Shown here: in pieces, positions 1-11,763 of the stretch | Position numbering within the stretch: the stretch's first letter is position 1 | Layout: each line of letters starts with the position of its first letter | Assembly: GCA_037974665.1 (NCBI GenBank) | Contig: CM075773.1 | Location: 48,562,080-48,626,079 of the forward strand | Origin: Ehretia macrophylla | Lineage: Eukaryota > Streptophyta > Magnoliopsida > Boraginales > Ehretiaceae | Direction: 5' to 3' | DNA: 64,000 bases | Notes under the pieces: model-generated | Told to the model about the DNA's origin: nothing | Database searches by the model: none | Seen by the model: only the letters and a program-made list of their open reading frames with translations | Made by a program: the position numbers and the translations under genes

Positions 1-829
1 CTTCCGATATATAGAAACGGTTTGGTGACGGTACGGTGACAGTCCGTCACCATGCCTTCACCAAATTGTTTGCCTCGCAATTTGCCATATTTCTTTTAAC
101 GAATAACGTCTTTAAACACTGAGTAACAATATCAGTTACTCAGTGTTCAGATGCAATATCAATTACTCATGTATTCTTAACTTCGAGTATATAAGTAGTC
201 ATTATTTAAACACAATTTGTAAATGCCACCATTAAATTTGTCTACATAGTTTTTACTACAATATTATAGAAATTTCATAACATAATTTACAATGAACAAC
301 ATTTTATTGCATACCATTCCATAATTAGGGATTACATTAACAGACGGTTAACTTAATTAGATGGAAACCATACAAAAGTCCATAACAAGTTACACACATA
401 TATTTTGTGAACCTTCATTACTTACTACGTTTTTACAATTTTTTTCACTCGAACAACTTCGGCAGAAGGATCCGATACATTTGCTCCACATTCCTTTGAT
501 GGTGTTGAGCCATCGAAATGTAACCATTTTCTTTTGGTGGTTCGTTTAGATCAAATCTACCTTCAACTCTGCTACTGCTTGCCTTCGATAAATCACATTT
601 CTTTGTCATTTTCGCTTTTTTCACGGTGACCCACTCACTTTGAGCTTCCTTCCTCATCGTTTAGTTTGATATTTAAGTATCGATGAATAAAGATGGCTGT
701 AAATATGGATGTCTTGACCATGCGGGATGGTTAACTCTTTATATAGAACTCAAATGACTGAAAATTTGGCGACGGCACGGTGAGGGGTCTTTCCCCAAAT
801 TATTGGTGCTATCTTCACGTGACTTCTAA

Positions 830-1520
830 CATTGGAGACGGGCTGGAGACGGGTTGCCAGTCTCCACAATGGAGACGGCATTTCCCGTCTCAAATGGAGA
901 GGGGCTGGCGAGAGTAGGCAGTCACAATGTTCGAGATGGGCGTCAAGCCCGTCTCTATATTGGAGACGGGCCGACGCCCATCTCCATGTTAGCAACGGGC
1001 GTCAGCCCGTCTCAAAAAATGGAGAGGGGTGGCTGCCGGTCTCCATTTTGGAGACGGGCAGATGTCCGTCTCCAATTAGAGGCCCACAAACGTGGGCCTC
1101 TATTTTGGAGACTGGCTGAATCCCGTCTCCAATAAGAGGTCCACAAACGTGGGCCTCTCTACGCCCGTCTCCATTTTGGCTATATAGAGACGGGCATGCC
1201 CGTCTCTGACGCCCGTCTCCATTTTGGAGGCCTACAAACATGGGCCTCTCTATATGGAGACAGGTATGCCCGTCTCCATGTTGGAGACGGGCGTCAGCCC
1301 GTCTCCATTTTGGAGGCCCACAAACGTGGGCCTCTCTAAATGGAGACGGGCGTCTGCCCGTCTCCATGTTGGAGACGGGAAGAGGCCCATAAAAGTGAGC
1401 CTCTATATCTGGAGACGGGCATCAGCCCGTCTCCAATTAGAGTAATTGGAGACAGGCATCAGTTTGGAGACGGGCCGGAATTAAAGAGGCCCACTACGTG
1501 GGCCTTTTTAATTAGGTGAC
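830..1520. repeat. palindromic minisatellite inside the CACTA element
   Basis: The stretch is built of short modules, GGAGACGGGC with its complement GCCCGTCTCC and GAGGCCCAC with GTGGGCCTC, separated by linkers such as CATTTTGGAG and AACAAACGTG-like bases. About a dozen modules occur in alternating orientation, so it can form many small hairpins. It is far more GC- and CG-rich than its surroundings. Open frames across it are by-products of the repeat. I see no gene in it. Confidence 0.85.
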
Positions 1521-1859
1521 AGCTTTGTCTCATGCAGGGCTGTCGCCCAATTGCTTTTATTTCATAAAGGGCAGAACCTTTTCTGCCCTCTGTGACTTTT
1601 TTTTAAAAAAACTTTGAAAAACACCCCACCCCAAGCCTCACGCCCCGCCCCACCCCCCTACCCCTCTCTCTATATACCTTTCTCTTCCAATCTTTTTGAG
1701 GTAATAGTTTGGTTTTTTTTTTGGTTTTTATATATGTTATGTAGATATATATATATATGTATGTATGTATATATATGTGTAGATCTAGCTAGCTATATAT
1801 ATGTATGTATGTATATATATGTGTATGTAAATATGATACATTTTTAGTTTATTTATATG

Positions 1860-2480
1860 CACTTTTTGTTGATTTTTTTTTTTCGTTTTTTTTTTTTGTC
1901 TATTTTGTTTATATGTTAAAATTTCTTTTTTTTTTATGGTTGTGTTTTATTTTTAACACATTTATGTTTTTTTAATTGAGTTTTTGTTTTTTTTATTTAT
2001 TTATTTTCGGATTTAAATTTTTTCTTATGAATTTTTTTTCTGTTTTTTTGGTATCTTTTTTTATTTTGTTATAATTTCTTTTTTATTTTCGTATTTAAAT
2101 TTTTTTTTCTGATTTTTTTTTATAGAGTTTTTTTGTATATTTTTTGTTATTTGTTATAATTTCTTTCTTTTTTTTTATTAATTTGTTTTATGTTTTACAC
2201 ATTTTGTTTTTTTTATTTATTGAATTTTCTGTTTTTTTTTCGGATTTAATTTTTTTCTGTTTTTTTTTTATTTTTTCGGATTTAATTTTTTTTCTGTTTT
2301 TTTTTTCATTTTTTTTCTATTTTTGGTTTTTTTATAATTTATTTTTTTCTTATTTTGTGTTATCTTGAATGAGCTTTATTTAATATTATTTTATTTTTGT
2401 ATTTTTTGTCAGATATTTAGTTTTTAAAATTTTAACATTGTTTGTATTTTTTGATTTTTTTTTTTTTAATAATGTATTGT
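1860..2480. repeat. T-rich low-complexity tract
   Basis: Some 600 bases on + are dominated by T runs broken by short A/G interruptions such as CGGATTTAA, which recurs several times. The tract lies between the minisatellite and the first transposase exon of the CACTA element. No coding potential beyond low-complexity Phe-rich frames. Confidence 0.7.
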
Positions 2481-3108
2481 TACTATGTAAATCTCTTAAT
2501 TGCATGTTATTACATTATAAGGGGTGTTGCAGGGAACTAATTTCCGTTTGTCCCGTCCGGAGTCTACAGATTTGAAGGTAATATTTTTTGAAACTTCGCT
2601 TACTCTTATATTATATTCACAATTTGGATATATATATATATTCAGATTCAGATAATTGTCAACCATAAAATTATTAATTTCAATGTCATGTCATAGCTCG
2701 GATCAATTATTAACCTGTTTTATAATGAATGCTTGTAACTTCATTTTTTATTGAAGTTTTCTCATATTTATGTTGAGTAACCTTGTACATTGTACTTTAC
2801 GCCCTTCAACGCTTTATTTGTGAACATTGTACCTTGCACACAAAGATGTTTTAATTATTTGATTAATATTTGTCAAATAATTTAAAGTTAATTTCATGTA
2901 TGTTTTTTGTTGCACAATTTTTAATGTTGATATCATCTTCTGCATTGAATATGATTTTATTTTGGTTTGGATTGTTTTGTATCTTTGCCATGTTGTCAAA
3001 CTCATGCATGATAAGTCTCACTCATCGAATTCGGATAGTTCTTTTACATAATAATATATTATTTAAAAGGAAATGATACATTTAACAAATTTCTCAGTGT
3101 ATCATTTC

Positions 3109-4369
3109 ATGGAATCAAACCGGGAATGGATGTATCAGAAATGGATTGACAGTAATCTTAATGAGGCCTTTATCCAAGGTGTTTCGGATTTTGGATACTT
3201 CGCAAGTAACCAACATTATTATATGGATGGCACCAAGATAAGATGTCCATGTGTAAGATGCCGAAATTTAAAATTCCAAACAACAGGAATTGTGGTAGAT
3301 CATCTGTATAAGAAGGGTTTTATGCCTTTTTACTATCAATGGATTGCACATGGCGAACATGTGTATAACAATAGTGGTCAATGTGCACCAACATGGGCGT
3401 ATAATGAAGAACAACAACTTGATCAAACGAATAATTACCGAACATTAGTTTATGACGCTGCCGGTATGCAGTTCATCAACGATCACAATGTTGAGGTTAA
3501 TGAAGAACCTAACATGGAAGCACAAGCATTTTTTGAGTTGTTGAAAGCCGTTGATAGGCCATTGTTTAATGGTTTTTCTAAACTTACTCAATTGTCAGCC
3601 GTGGCTCGCTATATGAATATGAAGTCCAAGCATGAGCAACTCCCTATTTTACAGGTTCATAGAAGAATTAAGGGAAGTGATGCCCGAGAATCATAACTTG
3701 CCTGAAAACCTTTATAGATTTAAGAAACTAATCAAGCCATTGGGGTTGGGATATCAGAAGATCGATGTTTGTGTAAATGGTTGCACCTTGTTTTACAAAG
3801 ATCGGAGACTCATGGAAAATTGTCCGCGCTGTGGCCACAGAAAGGCACGAAGATGGTGTAGATACATGGTAAACGGATATAGGTTCTCTACGATCGAATA
3901 TGGGTCTTCAAAATCCACGAACAATAGTAGAATTTTTGTAAGAGGTACAAGCGATGGTACAACTGAGGAAATAGGGTACTATGGGGTATTGAAAGATATT
4001 ACTGAACTAGAATATCCTAATCCATCGTTATAACATACAAGAGTTGTTCTGTTTAAGTGTGATTGGTATGATACCACAAATGATAGAGGTGTGAAGTCAA
4101 ATCATAGGACCAGATTGGTTGAGGTGAACGTGAAAAAAAGATATCCCAAGCACGAACCATTTGTATTGGCAGGTCAAGCCCAGTAAGTGTACTATTGTGT
4201 TTATCCAGGGGCCAAGAGAGATAGAGTGGATTGGGTGGCCGTCGTTAAAATCCGTCCAAGACATTTTTTTGACATGGACAGACAAGAGATAGATGTGGAT
4301 GATAACACAAGCTTTCAATCAGATCACATGAATGTGCCCCCAGTGGAACCGAATGTTTTTTTATTCTAA
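3109..4369 (+). pseudogene. CACTA tnp2-type transposase, core deleted
   Basis: Translation from the ATG at 3109 (an upstream in-frame ATG is at 3073) begins MESNREWMYQKWID and carries the CPCVRC cluster and WIAHGE of the transposase-associated domain. It continues through FSKLTQLSAVARYMNM into a tnp2 start, FIEELREVMPENHNLP to CPRCGHRKARRW, in another frame, with the shift lying between about 3620 and 3632. Directly after this comes YMVNGYRFSTIEYG and GYYGVLKDITELEYP, then VVLFKCDWYD and a region ending PRHFFDMD, which is the DUF4216 part normally found near the C-terminus. The DDE catalytic core that should separate the two parts is absent. With two further stops near 4031 and 4183 the gene cannot make an active transposase. 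Confidence 0.82.
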
Positions 4370-4377
4370 TTCACATA

Positions 4378-4660
4378 TTAATTATTCGGATGTATATAGT
4401 GAAAATGTAAGCGAATATCATAATGACGAACATAGAGAAGTAGAAGAATATGTACATGATGAAGAATATGAGCATGAAACAAATGATAATTGTGATGATG
4501 ATGATGATGATGATGATGAAGATGACTATGATGTTGATTGTGACCCATATGATGATGAAGATGACGATGATGATGAGGATGATGAGGAGGAGGAAGATGG
4601 GGAATGTTCAACCAGTTTTTAATCATGACGATGATAATGAGGGAAATGATGAATTTTGAA
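4378..4660 (+). repeat. GAT-repeat coding tract (poly-Asp/Glu tail of the CACTA transposase)
   Basis: A run of GAT/GAC/GAA/GAG codons, clearest at 4490-4600, encodes a long acidic tail that would follow the DUF4216 part of the transposase. The frame closes at 4622. An acidic C-terminal tail is common in plant CACTA transposases. Expansion of the GAT triplet is a plausible source of its length. Confidence 0.7.
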
Positions 4661-4841
4661 AAAAAAGATAGGCCAGTGAACTTTCCATTTGTTTGAGGAA
4701 GTATTTCAATTGATCAAGCAATGATTGCTAATGATATACATATATATATGACAGTTATGGTATGTTGTGTTACATAATTACATTTATTCAGTAATTTTAT
4801 ATTATTTATGTATTCTAATGCAATTGTGTAAAAACAGGCAA

Positions 4842-7800
4842 TGGGAGGTGGTGAAGATCCAGCTCGCAAGGGGAAAAAATAATTGAAGCAGAGCAGTTTG
4901 TTAGGAAAAAAGACATCATCAACAAATACCCCCCCAATTGTGCCCGAGACGCAGCAATTCAATCAGGCTGGACCAAATGACGCTCAACATATGGGTGGTC
5001 GTGGATCTATAGGTGCACATCATATGAGTGGACGTGGATCCACAAGTGCACATACAGCAACTGACCGTGTTCGTGGTAATGTCCCTGTAGTAATTGGGCA
5101 TGGTTCATCTAATTCATCAGTGGAATGCGACATCGGATCCCAGACGATGCGGAACCCTAACAAAGAGTAGCCATATGTACACGCCACGTCCACTACTCAT
5201 AATGAACAACACTGTTCATCAGATGGACTGCCACAGGAGCTACAAGACTTATGTGTAAATGGTGATGGCTCTTCAATACCCGGTGGTGCGCAATTTTCTA
5301 ATATGCCCGAGTCATCGCATGCTACTGAGAGATGGGCAGCAGGTGTTGAAGATTGGCAATTTTATGGATTCCAGTCTGAAGCCGAATATTTGGTATGGCA
5401 AAATGACAAGCGACGCTATGTGAAGGTGGTAGGAAACGTGTATGTAATAATTCCAATATGAAGTTTAAATATTCTCGTTGTTGTACCCTAATGTATCTGT
5501 TTGGATTATGTTATGTTACAGATGGGATCCATATAATGCTGTCAAAGGTGTTACAAAAGCTTTATATGCTGGGTATGTAGAGGCGTGGTTGACATACAGA
5601 CATGTTCCAAGTGATACAAAGAAATTATGGTTCGAATATTTCAGGGTAAGAACTGTTAAATCAATAGATATTGTGATAACTATGGTGTAATTGTATATTC
5701 CATTATTGAATTAGATGGATGATAGAATTAACGGTTTCAGAGGAAGTACAAATGGCTTCCAATTGATTAAGCTGAAGTTTGGCGCAAATTTGAATCAACT
5801 GCAAGACGCCGAATTTCAGATCTGACAAACAAAGGACGGACAAGAACGAAAAAGCCAGATTTCATACCACTGGACATATGGAATGAAATGCTCGAGCAAT
5901 GGCAAAGGCCAGAATGGCAGGAAATATCAAAGAGAAATTCAGCTAATCGAAAGGCCAATCCGTCTATTCATCATTTGGGTTCAATCCCAACCCATGAAGC
6001 AGCTAGAAGAATGGTTTTGATTTCGTCATATAATCTTGTTTACTATTACATGTTATGTGTATGAAAAAAAATTCGTAGAACTACACAAATATATGTAAGT
6101 TGATTTTGGGCAATTGGTATTGTAGGAAAAAGAATTAAGGAGGAAAGTGACTTATGCGGAGGTTTTCAAGAAGGCTCATCGCAAGGGGACTGACGGACCG
6201 TACACAGACTCTCGGGCCGAGCAGACAATGGTATGTATTTTTCATGTATTGTCTATAAGAGGAAGGAAGACATAGGGTTTATATTGAAGATAATATGGGA
6301 TTCACAGTTTTATCCAATGTTCGTTGGTTTTGCAAAGTATCTATAATTGTCAAAGCTACAGTGACAGAGGGGAAACATATTTCGTGATTAGTAAGCATGA
6401 ATACGTATGTACACGGTGCCAAAACATTGCACAAATGTACTTTGGATCCCTATTTTCCTCCGTTGTGTTGTCTAATCTTTTTAGAAATGTCTCTTTATAG
6501 TTGTAGTAGAACATGATTAATTTGTTGAGATGAAGTGTGGTACTGTATGAGCTTGGATAGTACATAGTAGGTTGGCTTGATTCAGTAACAGGTAATTGGG
6601 AAAAGTCCTAAATACAGAGGAGACTCTGTCTGTTGTATTTTATTTTTACGAGTAAATATTGATATATCACAGATGTGGTAACTTAATAATGTGTGTTGGT
6701 ATATTAAGTATGTGTAGCTTAACAAAATTTGGTGGTAACTCACATCAATTATGTAACAGTTACTTGTTGTGTTTTATAAAGTATTTAGAAATGACTAAAT
6801 ATGGTTGTAGTAGTACATTATTAATATGTTGAGGTGAATGGTGGTAATGTATGAGGTTGGATACTATGTAGTAGGTCGGCTTTATTCACAAATAGGTAAT
6901 TGGAAAAAGTCTTGAATACAGAGGAGACTATGTCCGGTTTTTTTTTTTTAGTAAATATTGATAAAAGAAAGATGTGGTATCTTAATATTGTGTGTTTCAA
7001 TATTAAGTATGTGTGGGATTATAAACATTTGCATGTTGAATTCGGTTATTTAACACTAACTTGTTGTGTTGTCTAATATAATTAGAAATGTCTCGTTAGC
7101 GTTGTAGTAAAACATGATTAATATGTTGAGGTTAAACGACGGTACTGTATGAGCTTTGATACTATGTAGTAAGTTGGCATTATTCACAAACAGGTAATTG
7201 GGAAAAGTCCGAAATACAGAGGAGACTCTGTCCCTTTTTTTTTATGCATATCAAAATTTTGCATTAAAGACACATGTAGTAATGTTAATATTGTGTGTTT
7301 CAATATTAAGTATGTGTAGCATATAAACATTTGGTTGAAACTCCGTTTATTTTTTGACGAGTAAATGCATTAAAGACAGATATAGTAATTTAATATTGTG
7401 TGTTGCAAAATTAAGTAAATGTATTTTGTTATCGTTGCGTTTTAACTCACATCGATTCTTTAACAATAACTTGTTACTAATGTCTTTGTGGGCTCGTTAC
7501 GACGAAATGCTCCATACAGCAAGGAATGCATCTGAATCAGACTCGAATCCAACGCTTGTGGATGAGAACGCAGTATTTTTGTAGGCTGTTGGACCACCAC
7601 GAAAAGGTCGGCTGTACGGGGTAGGTTCTCAGGTATCCGTTGAGTCCGTGCCGAATACCACATCCCATCCTCGACGTGTCATGATAGAGGAACAACTGGC
7701 TGCCGCCGTTACACGTGCCACAGAGAATTTGAATGAAACTGTACGAAGTCATTGCAAGCGGATCGAGAGTCAGGACAACTTAATCATTCAACTTCAGCAA

Positions 7801-7915
7801 CAAATAACGAAGTAGAACAAAATGTTGGAAGTTCTCTACGCGAAAGTGTATGGTCAATCTGAAGAGGGAGAATCTTCATGTTCACATAATAGTGAAGATG
7901 GAGAGTAGTTTGTGA
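4842..7915 (+). pseudogene. TnpA-like protein of CACTA element (Transposase_24 / Ptta-En-Spm family), degenerate
   Basis: Exon-like blocks can be followed: about 4842-5170 (Ser/Gly-rich N-terminus), 5170-5445 (ending RWAAGVEDWQFYGFQSEAEY), 5522-5645 (RWDPYNAVKGVTKALYAGYV, then WLTYRHVPSDTKKLWFEYF), 5742-6012 (KYKWLPID, WRKFESTARRRISDLTNKGR, FIPLDIWNEMLEQWQ), 6125-6231 (KELRRKVTYAEVFKKAHRKG) and 7480-7915 (coiled-coil end with IEEQLAAAVTRATENLNETV). Introns with GT/AG-like borders separate them. This is the Transposase_24 arrangement of plant CACTA accessory proteins, which bind the subterminal repeats. In-frame stops (for example after LPID, and near 7582 and 7815) show decay. Exon borders are approximate. 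Confidence 0.75.
6466..7490. repeat. tandem repeat of about 300 bp, three to four units, in the last TnpA intron
   Basis: The phrase GGTAATTGG followed by AAAAGTC and ATACAGAGGAGACT recurs at 6591, 6895 and 7193, giving periods of 304 and 298 bp. Flanking bases (TTAGAAATGTCTC, ACATGATTAATATGTTGAGG, TATTAAGTATGTGTAGC) repeat at the same spacing. A partial fourth unit runs to about 7490. The array enlarges the intron between two TnpA exons. Confidence 0.85.
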
Positions 7916-8149
7916 GAATGTTATCTTTGTAGTTTGATGTTTAATAGAGTGACATGTTCAATACATTTCCTTTTGATTACAGTTTAACATAACAGTTTGT
8001 ATATTAAATATATGTAGATAATAACGTTTTTGCGTCATTATTGGAATTGTATTTCATAGGTGAAATAGGTTCAATTTGGGAAAAAAATTTAGGATTTTTT
8101 CAAGGAATTATGAGTACGTTAATTAGATGGAATGGTTAAGTTGGCGAGG

Positions 8150-8624
8150 GCTATGTGAAGGGAATAGTTATTGACGGTTTAGTGAGGGAAAATATTGGTG
8201 AAGGCTTGGCGACGACAATTTTGTGACAGTTTGGTGAGGGGATCAGTTGACGAGTGTTCAGTGATAGCAAATAATGGTGACGGCCGAGTGAGAGGAAATG
8301 TTGGCGAGGGCTTGTCTATGGGATATACAGTGACAGTTGTGAGACGGCTCTAATTGATGAGGGGATAGTGACAGGAACGTTTGGTGACGGCCTGGAGACG
8401 GAAAATGATGGTGAGGGCGGACTAACAGTGACGGCCTGGAGACTGGAACTGATGGTGAGGGGTTAGTGAGGGCAGATTTGGAGACGGCACAGTGAAAGGA
8501 ACCATTTTGGGGACAATTTCCTATCTGACGGACAATTCCCTTCACGGTGCCATCGCAAATTCCACATTGGCGACGGCACGATGAGGGGAACCGTCTCTTG
8601 CAGAATTCAATTTTTTTTGTAGTG
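8150..8624. repeat. right subterminal repeats and TIR of the CACTA element
   Basis: Purine-rich direct repeats of the forms GGTGACGG, GGCGAGGG, GTGAGGGG and GGAGACGG recur every 15-40 bases, followed by the terminal TTTTTTTTGTAGTG ending at 8624. In En/Spm elements such arrays are the TnpA-binding sites. The same words occur near 30-60 and 757-790. The base triplet ATT at 8625-8627 would be one half of the 3-bp target duplication. Confidence 0.8.
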
Positions 8625-8870
8625 ATTCAAAATATCAATGACACTCCAAAATTTCTTGTTATAATACGAGAAAGTAACCCAAGACTTCTAAACGTATTGC
8701 GCCCAATTAAAATGAGATCTAACTATATTTGAAATTTAACAAAAAGACAAGCTACTATTGATTCATATTTTGAAAAAATTTCATAATCAATTTATTATAT
8801 ACTTTTTAGTTAATTATTACTTTATAAATACTGGGATCTATAAAATACAAAAAACAATATGGGAAATACG
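8625..8870. mobile_element. remnant related to pogo/Emigrant-type element
   Basis: About 140 bases near 8710-8850 (key phrases ACAAGCTACTATTGATTCATATTTT and the following CATAATCAATTTATT, TACTTTTTAG) are shared, with divergence, with the interior of the Emigrant-like MITE at 63293-63929. The left half of this remnant is preserved only in the sister region at about 50700-51012. Its right end is not clear. Confidence 0.5.
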
Positions 8871-9365
8871 AAATGAGAGGATTTTAAAAGGATCAACAGG
8901 GAAGAATTTGGTTGAATATTGTGGAGCAGATTATCAGACATGCATAGGAGTATGAGGAGGCATAGAGGATACATGGGCAGACAACGGCTTTTACCAAGGG
9001 GGAAATCCACATTGGATGGACAAAACCACTTATTGGTTTCAAGTTTAATCAGAGCCGTCTCAAATAATTTGAGGACCTTGGACCATTTTTTAAATAGGAA
9101 CCTTAATAATTAGATTTTTTCAATAAAAAACTCTAAATTTTCTATTAAAATAATCACTAAAAATAAAAAAACAAAACACCAAAATTAGAATTATAAAATA
9201 ACAAAATATTACAAGTTAACAAAAAGATAGACCTATATATAGATAGACTAAAATTAATTTAGAATAGATATTTATCTTTAAAAAAATAAATAATTTCTTT
9301 AAATTGGAGCCCATGAACTAAGGGACCTTGGGCACAGGCCCAAGCGACCCATAGCTTGGGCCGGC

Positions 9366-9850
9366 ACTGAGTTTAATATTGATGGGTACTGAAAGAGAAA
9401 TTTCGGAGTAGCTGGAGTTGGTGGTCTTTTTCGAGAAAGTGATGAGAGATGGCTTACGAGCTTTGGGAATAATTTGTGCATTGTTGGTAATAATAGAGCC
9501 GAACTTTTTGGCACTGGAGGAAGGCCTTCGTAGAAGAGAACAACTTGAGGTGGAACATCTCTCAATTGAGCCAGATTCACAATTCATCTATAAACTTCCG
9601 AAGGGGCCTCTTACAATAGCATTTTGAAGGTCATTGTTGGGAAGTGTCTGGACATTCTCAATAAAAATGAAGAGTATCATATTATTCATGTCTACCGTGA
9701 AGTTAATTGATGTGTAGACTACTTAATAATTTTTAGTCTCCATCAACAGCTTGGGTCCTTTACTCTGGAACAACCTCTGGCTACGCTTCAGCTTTTCATC
9801 ACGAAGGATAGGAGAAGTAATATGTCTCCCAAAATGATTCGATGGTGATT
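9366..9850 (+). pseudogene. RNase H-like (RVT_3) relic of a LINE, + strand
   Basis: The + strand reads GVAGVGGLFRESDERWLTSFG, then NNLCIVGNNRAELFG, and further on VGKCLDILNKNEEYHIIHVY followed by REVN. This follows the order of the RNase H-like domain at the C-terminus of plant L1-type LINEs. The middle part is frame-broken. The same relic is at about 51756-52240. It ends in an A/TA-rich stretch near 9870-9900. Confidence 0.6.
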
Positions 9851-10354
9851 ACTTTAATCTCCCTTTTGATTGAAAAAATATATATATATATATATATAGA
9901 ATTAAACATTAGTTTTTAGCACCTAGCGGCTGCGGAAGGGTCCCTCGCTATCTCCCACGAATCAATGGAAAGGGCCCAGAAACACTCAAGTCAATGTCAC
10001 ATCTTGACCAAAAGAAGAAAAGTCAATTTGGTTCGCATGATTGACAAAATAAAAAATAAAAATTTTGGTTGGCATTTATTTTCCTATTTTGTGCCCGTCT
10101 CATCATTTTAATCTAATTATTATCCTATAATTTAACGCATTAATCAGACATGTTTAGTGATCCGTAAGCAAACTCGTTACGTATTTTAAAAATAATTATT
10201 TTGTTCTTTAAATTTATTAATTTAAATTATAAATTAAAATTTATATTATTAATTTATAAACCATTCTAATATCATGTATTTCCCCGAGTGTAGATCACTA
10301 TAAATTAATTAGATAGCATTTAGTACTTCTATGTCATCCAACCAAAGTAAATTT

Positions 10355-10960
10355 TGAGTTTTTTTTTTTTTTTTAAAGGAAAATGAATACATTAAATGAA
10401 ATAAAGTACAATGTTTCAACCAACCCCATGAGGGGCTAAATCAGCTGCAAATATATCAAAAAGTGGAGGAGGAATATTAGAGATCCAATCAATTACTAAC
10501 TTGTTCACGAGGAAATGCTTTGCTGCCCAGTTTGTAGCACGATTAGCTGACCTTTTAGTAAATTGAAAACTGGCTGATTTCAGCTGCAATCATCCAGATA
10601 TCATCTATAATAGACTTGATTGACCAACGATAGCTATAGTTCGATGAGTTGATAGTATTAAGGACAGCGAGTACATCATTCTCAAAGATGATGTTGTCAA
10701 TGCCGAAACTTCTTACAAAACGACAAGCATGCAACAAAGCCAAAGCTTCAGCCTCCAAAGCAAAACCACAAGAAATACGGCATGTCATTCCATAAATCAA
10801 TTTTCTTGAAGAGTTACGGCAAACGACCGCAATAGCTGCCTTGGTTGGTGAAATGAAGTTGCGTCTATGTTAAACTTAGTCTAGTTTATGGGCGGAGGAG
10901 ACCACGAGCTAGAACAATGAGGCAAGTTAGGATTTGACTAAATAGTTGGGTTATCTGACT
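10355..10960 (-). mobile_element. 5'-truncated LINE fragment with RNase H-like domain
   Basis: On the - strand a 3' A-tail (T-run at 10359-10374 on +) is preceded by a readable RVT_3 domain. It reads VKFNIDAT, then AAIAVVCRNSSRKLIYGM, EAEALALLHACRF, then FGIDNIIFENDVLAVLNTIN. The more diverged unit at 28.8-29.4 kb lacks this insertion, so it arrived after the old unit duplication but before X1/X2 were copied, since X2 has it at 52755-53360. A target duplication could not be recognised with confidence. The upstream edge is approximate. Confidence 0.7.
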
Positions 10961-11190
10961 GAGCTTTGTTGAAATCGTTAAGTTCTTATGAAATGAATTT
11001 TTCATGCTCTGCCAAGTAATTTCATAGTCTTATAATTGAAAATAATAATTCCTTTTTTTGCATAAAATGAGCTATGACTAATCTCTTTATAGATTCGTGG
11101 TGCATCACTTAATTAAAGTCCCTTAGCTGAGAAGAATTCAAGTTTCAACATAAAGCAAGCTTTAAATATCATACATTATTGATTCATTAA

Positions 11191-11462
11191 TTATTTTCCT
11201 TTTCTAGCCACTACCAACAATTCTATGATGCGAACGATTTCATAAAAGAGTTGGAAAACACAAACAAATAAACAAGCAAGTGGCCAAGTTGTCTGGCATA
11301 GGGTCTTTGTTATTATTTGTCATACATTATTTTCCTTTTCTAGCCACTACCAACAATTCTATGATACGAACGAATTTTCATAAAAGAGTCGGAAAACACA
11401 AACAAATAAACAAGCAAGTGGCCAAGTTGTCTGGCATAGGGTCTTTGTTATTATTTGTCACG
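11191..11462. repeat. 136-bp tandem duplication
   Basis: The stretch starting TTATTTTCCTTTTCTAGCC at 11191 repeats at 11327 and runs to about 11462, including AAACAAGCAAGTGGCC and GGGTCTTTGTTATTATTTG in each unit. The sister segment has one unit only (about 53577-53713), so the duplication is recent and local to X1. Confidence 0.9.
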
Positions 11463-11763
11463 TTTCTGGCACACATTTCAAGCCCGCTAAGATTATTATT
11501 ATAAACTTTAATAGAACAATGTCTCTAATTTAAAATAATTAATTTAAACTATTACTTGGAACTATAAAATTTAGTTATAAATTATTATCATATTATGTCT
11601 CACACTAATATTAGACATCGTACTATTCGAGATATTTAAGTGAATAATGGGAGACAAACTACATCCAAAAATGATAATGGAAGACAAATCACATCAAAAA
11701 ATGTCACAATAGTGCATCTTTCTCTACAAGCCACTTGATAATAATGGTAAGCTCATAGACATT

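Larger units (their letters stand above)
1..8624 (+). mobile_element. CACTA (En/Spm) DNA transposon, degenerate, left end outside window
   Basis: The right terminus reads as the complement of CACTACAAAAAAAATTG and ends at 8624. The interior holds a transposase-associated domain, the start of a tnp2 transposase, a DUF4216 region and a TnpA-like (Transposase_24) gene, all on +, which is the usual CACTA gene set. GGTGACGG/GGCGAGGG-type subterminal repeats lie at 1-60, about 757-790 and 8150-8600. The left TIR is not seen, so the element extends beyond base 1. Sequence 3' of 8624 matches an uninterrupted stretch at 51013, which fixes the right edge independently. The core of tnp2 is missing and the genes carry stops and frameshifts, so the copy is non-autonomous. 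Confidence 0.88.

Noticed and set aside
832-1445. Overlapping frames on both strands in the CACTA minisatellite
   Set aside because: All are translations of the GGAGACGGGC-type repeat with no independent coding signal.
9299-9587. Open frames on - across the RNase H relic (and 51689-51977)
   Set aside because: They are shadows of the + strand LINE relic.
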